64,000 nucleotides of DNA from Onchocerca volvulus (Eukaryota > Nematoda > Chromadorea > Rhabditida > Onchocercidae). A program made the position numbers and the translations under genes. Under the pieces are notes generated by a model that saw only the letters and a program-made list of their open reading frames with translations, was not told where the DNA came from and searched no databases. Each line of letters begins with the position of its first letter. The stretch's first letter is position 1. The DNA lies in contig HG738139.1 in the NCBI GenBank assembly GCA_000499405.2, positions 11,866,398-11,930,397 on the forward strand, given 5' to 3'. Shown here one piece after another: positions 26,326 through 36,500 of the stretch.

Positions 26326-28439
26326 GTTAGTAAAATACAAAACAAAGATTTGTGATGGAAATGAGATATAAATAATAATGGTCCAGAGAAACTCAAAAAT
26401 ATGTCAAAAAAGCTTAACTCATAAATAAATTAATTGGTGAGCATTTTTTATAAGTAATTTAAATAGAGTATTTGAAACTAACAGTTAACTTCTTATTCAT
26501 TATCATATATTAAGGTTCAATTTTACACTTCAAGCGTATGTGAATTGCATGAAAAAGCAACATACGTGTACGTAAAATGCATTTTTTTATAGAATAAGTT
26601 ATCATTTATACGTCTTATATTTTTTTTATATTTATAAATACATTCAGTAAGAATATTTATGGTATTTTTTTGAATAATATTTTTGACATATTTTAGAGTT
26701 TATCATAATCATAATAATAATAATCAAAATTAAAAAACTAATTTTACCTATAGAAATAATAATTTAAATGGAGCATTCAATTGTGATTTTAAATTATTGT
26801 ACAAAATTTTTTAGCTTATGAATTATTTTGGAAAATAGTGACATTACTTTTTAGTGAATCTTTTCTCTTATTGTCAAAAAAAAAAAAAAAAAAAAACTCG
26901 AAAAAAAAGTTTTTCAATAATGAAGCGATGCTTCAGCAATTTTCTGCCTAATGCTTTTTACTCAAGTTGATGAACTATGTAATAATTTATTAATTTCATA
27001 CTTAATTGTAGTGAAGAGAATTTTATAGGAATGAAATTTTATTCAATTAAATTTGATTAATTGACCACTAAGTCAGGAATATCAAATGTTTTAACAACCC
27101 AAATATGAACTTGATCATCCCAGAATATTTAGAACTACAACTGTCATAATAAACTTTCCTTGTAGCATGAAACTGCAAAAATAAGATGTGTTCAGCTTTT
27201 ATGATGCTACTGTAAAACTTCATTAATTTCATCTTAAATCATACAATTTTATATTTCGAATTAAATTCCATGTGAATTTCTTATTAAAGCTTTAATTTCC
27301 GATTATTTAACAAAGCGTAAATCAGGAAATTTGAAATTTGCAGTTATTTATTATAGCACTTTTTGATAAATCATATTTTATGATTTTTAATTTGAAGGTG
27401 GAGATTCTGAAATCAATAAATTAAACTGAAATAGTTATGAGTATTGAAGTAGTTGTAGAATAATTATTTGTGTATTATATTATTTCCAATAAACAAAAAC
27501 TAGTCGAATTAAGGATAAAATTTTTCAGGTAATATTATTTTATACTCAAATACTCAATTATAATGAAAATTCTCCTAATTTTTATAGTTTTAAGAATCCT
27601 TTTTTGTAGAATTTTAAGCTTTCTTTCAATTTTTGAATTTCAATTATTCGCACATAATTTAACCAGGTAAAAAAGATAAGTTCTCAAATTTTAAGCATCA
27701 ATAAGTTATTATTAATTTTTATTAATTGAATATAAATTGTTAAAAATACTAATTAATATAAAATTTCACCAAGAAATAGTAAATATTGCTTGTAATTGGA
27801 ATTTTTCAAACTATTTATTTTAAATTTAAAAATTAAGTAAATAAATAAATAACTTTTTTTTATGATGAAGTGATTGTGAAATTAAAGCACATCCATTTCG
27901 GATCATTTATATTTCTTATTTTATGTTCTATTTCCATCTCTATTTTTTATGCTTCATTACTATTTTAGCATCATTTTACACTCAAATATCAATTTTGTAT
28001 TTCATTACCATTTTCTATTTTATGTCTCATTATTATTTCCTATTTAATTAATTCCGTTACCATTTCTTATCTTATGTTTTACTGAAATTAAAAAATAAAA
28101 TACCATAATTGAATAAGGATTCATTTAAAATTTTTAAATATGCCACATGGTTTAAAATTTGGCTATTTTTTTGACAATTTTATAAATGACTGGTGACAAG
28201 TAATTAAATGCCAGACGTATAGATGTATCTAATTAGTAATATAATTCCATAATACACAATTAAAACAGGCGGTTGTAACAGCTGGATAATAACGTCTACT
28301 AAATTTAAATGACAACCAAATAAAATTATCCACCCAAAAATGATTGCTGTCCTTTCTTTTGTCACCAAATATATGAATGACTTCAATGTGATATCATTTT
28401 TGACATTCTTACAGCTGCTCTTGCATTGCTTCTCATTTA

Positions 28440-29060
28440 TTCATTTTTTGATTTTTAATTTACATCAAATACTTTAATATAACTTTTTGTCCTTTTTTTT
28501 TGAATTATATGTAGTCAATTTAATTTAATTTAACATTTTATTCTTTTTTTAAGAATATTTCAGTTTTTGTTTTTTCTGTTTTTTTTCTTTCTTTTAGATC
28601 TTCACAGAATACTTTAATATAGCCTTATTCTATTCTTTTTCAAAATTTATAAACAATATTTTAATTCAAGTCAGTTGTTTTTTCGAAAATATTTTAATTT
28701 TTTTCCTTTTTTTCACTTTTTAAACTGACATTTATTACTTTAGTATAACTTGTCGGTTTTTTTTTTTTTTTTTTGTTCAGAAATATCTTAATTCTTTCTC
28801 TTTTTAAATTTGCATACAATCAATACAACTTTATTCAATCTTTTTCTTTTCTAGAATATTTAATTTTTTTTTTTTCTATTAACATGAAATATTAAACATA
28901 ACTTATTTATTTGTTTTTCTTTTCAATAACACTTTAATTCTTCTTTTTTTAAGTTTACATATAATAATTTAGTATAACTCATTTATTCCTGTGTTAAGAA
29001 TATTTAAATTTTCATTTTAAATTTGTATGTAATACCTTATGATAAAGCATAAATCGATGA
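28440..29060. repeat. Degenerate tandem array, unit about 100 bp, about six copies
   Basis: Each unit has ATACTTTA(A/G)TATAACTTATT, a T-rich run, AGAATATTT(A/T)AATTTTT and a TTTAAATTTACAT block. Copies start near 28465, 28605, 28730, 28810, 28890 and 28965. T-tract length accounts for most of the unit-length variation. Intergenic. Confidence 0.7.
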
Positions 29061-29766
29061 TTTAGTATTTTACTACTGTGTACTGAATTAATATTAATTT
29101 AAAAACAATGAATTGATAACTTAAAGCAAACAGTAAGAAGATATATCAGAAGCTGATGTTCTAAAATTTTAAATGTTAATGTCGCAGCAATTTACATTCA
29201 TCAAATATTTGTTTAACTAAAAGAAAAAGTTTATGAAAATGAACAAAAATGGATTATAAATTATCGATTAATTAATTCTTGTTTATTCGATTTGAGTAGA
29301 TGAACATCTGTCCAATTTCGTAACTTTTTGATATTTTAATGAAGAAATAAAAATAATTTTTACATCAAATGGAAGATAATTCATTGATATTATTAATACA
29401 TTGTTCAAAGTCAAAGGTCATACTTTATTTGCCATTTTAATTCCTTATATTTTGAAACATCTTTCGAAGATTGAAATGAAGAAGTGAAGGAAATACATAA
29501 GTGATGGAAGGTAAAAAACAAGTTGAACCCTGCTTTCTACTAAATATGCAATCGTTGAGCTGACCCCACTCTGTCAGCTGATTGACCCCTTAACTGCCAT
29601 CCATTCTTGTAAACTTTTACTCTTCAAACCCTTTAATTTTTGCTAATTTTCACAAAATTTGCTGTTACTTTTCTCCTTTAAGGCAAAAGTTAATTTTTCC
29701 AACTTTTCATTATTTTCTGAAGATCTCATTATGGCCATAGTTGCAGAAACTAACTTCATTTAGACG

Positions 29767-29788
29767 GAATACTGTAGCTACAGTATTC
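29767..29788. repeat. Perfect 22-bp palindrome
   Basis: GAATACTGTAG followed directly by CTACAGTATTC, with no loop. GACG on the left and CGTC on the right extend it imperfectly to about 29763-29795. It lies about 400 bp outside the large foldback element. Confidence 0.9.
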
Positions 29789-30189
29789 TGTTCGTCAAGC
29801 TGTAAAAAAAAACACTTTTTTAAATTGTTAGCTTGGCTAATGGCTATTTCAGTGCTAGATCGATTGTCTCATAATTTTGTCTCAACTCACAATTATATCT
29901 TCTCGATATGATTGATTTCATTTTTTTTTTTTTATCAATTTCTAAGTCATTTAAGAAAATGTAAAAAAAGAAAAAAAGTAATCTTTTTTTTTTATTTCTT
30001 CACTATTTGATAAACTTTTTTTTATTCATCGATTAGTCGTACAATTAAATTAATTTCTTTTTGTGATAACTTCATTGTTTGCAGAATTCTTCAATTGCTT
30101 CTATAAGATTTGTGTTAGAGTAATGATAGAACGAGTGATTTGGCAGATTTTCCATTTGCGAAGAATTTCTTAAATTATCTTTAACATAG

Positions 30190-31610
30190 ATATCAAAAAT
30201 GTCACAGTCTGTCTAAATCTCTTTTCTCATGGTTTACAAAAAAGACATATGTCAACAATAGAGGAAGATTCTATACTCAACTAATCCCACTGACCACTGT
30301 CCACTACTACATTATTTCCAGCAAGTCGATTGACTTGCAGAACTTCATCTTTCTCATCTGATCTTTCAATATTTTTCTTTTGCATTTTTTTCGTTGCTTT
30401 GATGAAACATTTCAACTGCAATGAATTTCATTTTTGCACTTTTTATTATTCAATTTTTTCTCTAAAATTTCATTTTTTTCCGAATTTTAACATAAATTTC
30501 TTGATAAAATAATTTTTGAATATTAGATGAAACTGTCAGAGAGAAAGTTGGAACAGACAGCAAGTTAGAAAGATATAAAAGTAATGGTCAAGGAATGGCA
30601 GAGAGGCAAAGGTCAAAGTGCAGGAAAAAACAAGTGCAAAACGTTGTTCTCTTGCTATAACAAGTGCAATATGCTACTGGACTGATCACTACACCAGCTG
30701 ACCGATCAACGAGTTTTCGTCCTATATTTCGCTCTCAATCTTTTCTTTTAGAAATTGTAAGGTCAGAAAATTGGTAGAGCTTAAAATTGCTAAATCTTCG
30801 TTTGGAAGTGGATCTTGTAAAAGAATCCACCGTCTTACTTAAAATCCTAATGAAATGGCGAAGGTCAAGCCTGGAGGCGGAAGGTCATTTCATTAGCACT
30901 TTAGTTAAATTCTACACCTTTCATCTTCATTTCTTCAAACTTTCTTTCGTTTCAGTCACTTTGCTATTTAAATGAATGAATGCTAATTCGCATAAAAAAG
31001 TGCGATTCGCAACGAACAAAAATGGTTGAAAGAGTTTTGGTACTTCCCTCCTCCCACGCATGCTAATCAGAAAAGATTGGATTGGGGGAGTGGACGATGG
31101 TTCGTTGATCGGTCAGCTGATTTAGTGGTCATTTCATTATTGCGTAGCAAAAGGAAGCGTTTTGCATTTACTTTTTTTCTTGCACTTTGACCTCCGCCTT
31201 TCTGCCATCTCTTGACCATTACTTTTATGTTTTCCTCACTTATTGTTTCTTCCAACTTTCTCTCTGACAGTTCCATTTAATATTCAAAAATTATTTTATC
31301 AAGAAATTTTATAAAAAGCTGAGAAGAAATGAAATTTTTGAGACAAAATTGAACAATAAAAAGTGCAAAAATGAAACTCATTGCAATTGAGATATTTCAT
31401 CAAAGCAGCTAAAAGAATAAAAAAAATATATTGAATGGTCAGAAAAGAAAGTTGATCTACTTGCTGGAAATGTAGTGATGGACAGTGGTCAATAATTAGC
31501 TAAGCATAGAGTTCTCTTCTGCAGTTGATATTTTTGATAGCGATATCCTTTTTTCATTCTTTTTTTTTTACAAACGATGAAGAAGGACATTGTGATATAT
31601 TTTTGATCTT
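30190..31610. mobile_element. Large foldback (long inverted repeat) element, non-autonomous
   Basis: Two diverged arms of about 0.55 kb face each other around a spacer of about 0.3 kb (30,755-31,065). Anchors with a common centre near 30,900: 30494-30525 is the exact reverse complement of 31278-31309 (32 bp); 30695-30712 pairs exactly with 31102-31119 (18 bp); 30291-30303 pairs exactly with 31479-31491 (13 bp). Intervening sequence matches with scattered substitutions and indels. Weaker similarity continues outward to about 30,060 and 31,790. No transposase ORF is visible; ORFs such as 31067-31276 lie within the arms. The ends and any target-site duplication could not be fixed. Confidence 0.85.
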
Positions 31611-32034
31611 TAAGTAGAATGTAAGAGATTTTTTTGAAAAATGAAATTCTTTTTCATAAATTCGGTGATTGAAAATGTTTTTAGTAGAAGTCCGCTCTAA
31701 GAAATAGATTATTTGCTTGGAGTCAACCTTCATCTCATACTTTCCTCCATTCTGATCAAACGAAATTATCACTTTTCAATTTGTAAAGAATGAAATGGCT
31801 TAACTCTCTCTCCCGGTTGTAAAAAGTATTGTTATTGATGTGTTAATTAAGAGTTTTCGTTCAATCATCGCAGATTCTTCTCGACAATTTGAAGTCCTTC
31901 TGATTCCATCGATACTTTGCAATTGAAATAAGTACTTCTATGTACGGATTTGTTCTTACTTTCCTTACTTATAAGAATTGTCTTTTAGTTTAATTGATGA
32001 AATGACCAATAAAAATATTAAAGAGATGGACAGA

Positions 32035-32215
32035 AGGGAAGATCCGTTCTACAATCTTTGTCCACTCTCATCCGCCTCTCTCTGTTGATCACAAAAAAAG
32101 TGACCGTCGCTGTCACCGATGTCCGCCATGGGAGAGCCAAAACACAAATCGACCTTCCCCTAAGCTGACCCCCAGCGATATCCCCATTCTTGACCTCAGC
32201 TTCTGATATTTCATA
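32035..32215. other. GC-richer stretch upstream of the FAR1-type gene
   Basis: A run of C/T-rich and GC-richer sequence (CATCCGCCTCTCTCTG, GACCGTCGCTGTCACCGATG, GCTGACCCCCAGCG) stands out from its surroundings. It contains a well-placed ATG in GCCATGGGAGAG but only an 11-codon ORF. It may be a promoter or 5' untranslated exon of the gene starting at 33520. A related phrase, GAGCTGACCCCACTCTGTC, occurs at 29556. Confidence 0.3.
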
Positions 32216-33305
32216 GTCATTCTGTCATTTTTGCTTTTATGACACATTAAAAGTTTTCGTTATGATGTTTTCCGTTTCTTCTCTTTTCATTTTCTATTTA
32301 ATTTCAAAAAATTTGTAAAATTTTGTTTTTCTCAATTTTTACCAAACTTTCTGTCCAAACCCTTTTTAATTAAATTATCTGAAAAATTTGATTTCTTGCA
32401 AAATAAAAGTTTAAATTTTGTGAAAAAATTCAATGAAATTCTAATTAGAAACAAAGCATTCAGATTCATCAAATAAGTTCATTATTCAACTGCGACAATT
32501 CCTCTCACTTCTGGTAAATAAATATTAAAAGTACTTGAACCATCCATATCTAATTTGGCTTGCATCTTGCAAAAAAATAGATTTTAAATCGATTTTTTGC
32601 AAATTTGACGTGAATTCTCTTTTATTGTTATATTAGAATGATCAATCGTTCGTGCTTTTTTCATAAATAATTAAAGACTGATTAGAAATAAGAACAATAA
32701 ATAGCATTGAAATCATTTAGAAATGAATTTTTTAAAATTTTAAAGTTATTCGGTGGAAATTTTCAGATTCATAATTTAATAACGATACTTTTCCTTTTGA
32801 AATAATAATAATTTTATTTATTTTTTAAGCTTAGCTTAATTAATTGATCGTCTGGGAAAACCGATGATTTATTTGTCTTTTTATTAAAATAAGTATTAAG
32901 CTTCTAAAGATTTTTTTTTTTTTAAAGATTAGAATTAACAACAATCACCTTCTGATGATGAAACAGGTAGAAAGCTTTTTTCGAAAAGTCAAATAAATCG
33001 ATTATCGTTGTTGAGATTTTAGAAAAGAAAAGTTTCTTGAATCATATTTCAATTTTTTCAGAATCTGCTATAAAATCCATTCCCTTTATAAATGACCATA
33101 GATGTTGAGTTTTCTAAGTAATGCAATCATTAAATTGCATGAGATAAGAAAAATTCATTTTTTGCTATTTTTATTACAATCGTTGTTTTCTGCAGGTATT
33201 CGTCCATCCAGCTAAATAATTTTTACGTGACGGTAGAAAAATACCTGAAATGAATCTAAATTCGTTGAATCAGTGGAATTTATCATAATTTAATTTCAAT
33301 TTAAA

Positions 33306-33476
33306 ATGGCATCGCTGGAACACAATGATGAAGTGCAGTAACAATTCCTTACTGTAACTCAACAATCTGTATGAGAAACTAGAAATGCTCATATTGAAGT
33401 AGATAAAAAAGTATTTGAATCCGTTAAAATGATTCGCAAATTTCTCAAATTTTATTCCCTCTTAGAAATTTTATGA
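33306..33476 (+). pseudogene. Stop-interrupted coding-like frame, possible gene remnant
   Basis: One frame from ATG 33306 (MASLEHNDEVQ) stays coding-like for 56 codons but is broken by TAA at 33339 and TGA at 33372; it ends at TGA 33474-33476. The last part, HIEVDKKVFESVKMIRKFL, loosely recalls the EVD..V...S..I...L pattern of Skp1-type BTB folds, but this is a weak resemblance. It lies just before the start of the FAR1-type gene. Confidence 0.2.
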
Positions 33477-33519
33477 TAACGATTGAAATAATGAAATAAT
33501 TGAAGAAATACTAGCGTTC

Positions 33520-36500
33520 ATGAATTTGCAGAATGCAATGATTATGCACGTAAAAAATCAAGAAATGGAAGAGAAAAGAACTGATGAATCGAATTTGTCC
33601 ATGCAAGCTGAATCATGTATTGCAACTGCAGAATTGCAAACAGCTGAGCAAATGAGAAAAGAAGAGAATAGAAGTGGAAGTGCGGTAAAAATTGCTGCAA
33701 AAAAAGTGTTGATGAAGCAAACTGAAAATGAAATGAAAATTTCTGATATCAGCAAGGGTACGATTTTTTGGCAATTCTTTTCATCGGAATATATTTAAAA
33801 CAAATTTTATTATTTTTAAATAAGAAGATAGTAGGAGATCACAATAATGAAGACAATTTGTCGATCAAATATCTCAGTGTAGCAAAATTCGATGGAACCA
33901 TTCGCAACGAAAATAATTCGCCGAAATGACAAAACAATGCGAAAGAAAACAAAATCAAAAATCGATTAAATTAGTTGAGAATTTTTTGATATGAATTTCT
34001 CAACTAATTTAATCGATCCTTGCAATTCAAAATACAACAGCAATTGAAATTGAAAGTTGAAACTTAGCTTAATACAATAATCAAAAAATTGAAATTTTTT
34101 CTCAATGAATTAAGTTCATAAAATGGTAATTGAAAATAGTTTGCGTCACAAGAAACGAAAATCAGAATCTATTAGGCATATAATCCGTAATCAATTGATA
34201 CTTTTTTTTTTTCTTTAAATACGCTTTTCAGATGATTGGAATATTTTTAAAAAGCGCAAATTATATCCATGAGAGGATGAAAGAATATATTTTTAGAATG
34301 CAATATCAAGCAAAGTGAAAGTGAAACAAAAATTGCTGTACAACTATATTTTGATAAGACTGATGAAAAATCTGTTGATATAAACAACAGAAATAATTTA
34401 AACAATGAAAGTGGACAAGATCAGAAATTGGAGAAGCAATCTGGTGAGACGATATCGGATGAACAGAACTGCAAGGAAATATCGGGTGAGTGATACGGTA
34501 GGGAGGTTTACAATTCGGGAAACGGTGGGGATTTGATGATCTATTTTCGGAATTGGAAGGAGTTTATTTTGTTTTTTATGCTCTCGTTTCCTTTTTCTTT
34601 CTGAAATTGCCAATCTATTTTTTGAAGAATTTCAATTCTAAGATATGAAATCATTGTTTCAGCTTCATCAAACGCTAAACAAAAAAGTTTTGGATTAAAA
34701 TTAGTAAAACTCAATCAACGATATGGATATAGAACATTCTCAACATTTAAACTGCCAGAACAAGAATTACTTCGACGTGAAGCCTTATATATTTACAATG
34801 GGGCCACATTTCGATGGTATCGTCTATCTTTATCATAAAGATATAAAAATTTCTGATAGCCTCAAGATTTTATCATTTAATTATCTTAAATTGCAATTTT
34901 TTTTTTTTTTATTCTCAGTTTCGATGAATTTGAAAAATATTTCGAAGCATACAAAATTGTTGGAAATAATCCTTATCGTGTAGCAAGTTCGGAGGTACTT
35001 CGAGACGGTGAAGGAAAGGTCATCGAACGATTTAAGTATAAATATATTGTTTTTCATTGTGCTCATTACGGAAATCCACGTAAAAGAGGTCACGTTATTT
35101 TATATCTTTCTGCATACAACAACTTTTTAAGTAATTAAAAGACATTGGCAGCTCGTAATTTCTGAAATTAAATCAATCGTTGCTTAGTTCCTTTAATCGG
35201 TAATTATAATTCAGTATTTGATATTGGAATGTTTTACAGTAAAATGACAAATATAAATAAATTTTACGCAAATCCTGATGATACGCTTTCTAAGATACTT
35301 TTCGATTTTCAGTTTGTTTTAGGAAAAGACAGGCATTAATAAAAAATATACGCTTATAAGTTGGTAATATTTTTTTTTACATTAATGTATTTTTTTATTC
35401 TCTTTTTTTATTTTTTATATTTTTTCTATGGATTATTCGCTGATTGCTCAAAAAATCGATTGATTTGATAGGAAAATTAAAAAGCAATAAAGTTGTAGGG
35501 GAATTTTGGGCAAAATGTAAATTTGCTGAAATTCAGATTTTAATAAGAATGAAAATTTGCATAACTAAAATTTTAACTTCATTAAAATTATGAGTTCATT
35601 CACTAAATAGCTGACAAATTCAAATCCTTCGAGAAATATAGCTTTTTTTCTTTTTTTAATTTCTAAATTCCATCTGTTTATATTTTTTTATTTCCCCGAC
35701 TCGTATTAGGCTTGCTTTTACAAAGAAATATTTGATATCTTTATTGTAACAGATTAAAATCAACAATAACTACGACTGTGTTAAATGATATCGTTCTTTA
35801 CAAAATTCCTCAATCCATCCTTTATTTTATTCAATTTCCAATCGGATTATGTGATGCTGAAAGATCGAGAAGAGCTTAGAAATTAGTTTTATGGCAGCTT
35901 TATATGTGAAAATCGGCTTTTCTTCAAGCTTGACAAATGTCTCCAGTCTTCAAATGTTATTTATTTGTTCAGTTAAGACAGAGAAATTGAAGAGAAATTA
36001 ACTGGATGTTAATCCAAGAAGAGTTATTACGACTGATGATGATTTTAGTGATCCAAGAAGAGCTATTGCGATTTATAATGATTTTAGTGGGATTGATGGC
36101 TAAATCCTCCTATCAATCGGCTTGCCAACTAATATATTGCTCTTCCACTCCATCTTCTAGGTCACTGGTCAGTATGACCAATGGTCAGTTATGCCGAACC
36201 GTAACTAACAACTGGATAATTTTGGAAGAGAAACATCATCACCTATGTGTTAATTAATACTGAAGATCAAGGAAAATCCTTCTTTTGAGCAATAGAAACA
36301 ACACAAATAAATTCCATTTTGACAGAATTGACTGATGGACATTGTTGATCAAAATCTTACCTTCAAATATGAAATATAAAATTAAAAAGTTAAAAAATTA
36401 AGAATAAGTTAGGAATTCTTAGAATTATTCGTTTAATACCAAAAGATCATTAAAACTTACTGAAATGTAAACAATGCAGAATATTCATATCTTATTGAGA

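Noticed and set aside
31067..31276. Minus-strand ORF MELSERKLEETISEEN... within the foldback arm
   Set aside because: The opposite arm holds a diverged copy broken by stops; there is no protein family resemblance. Treated as part of the inverted repeat.
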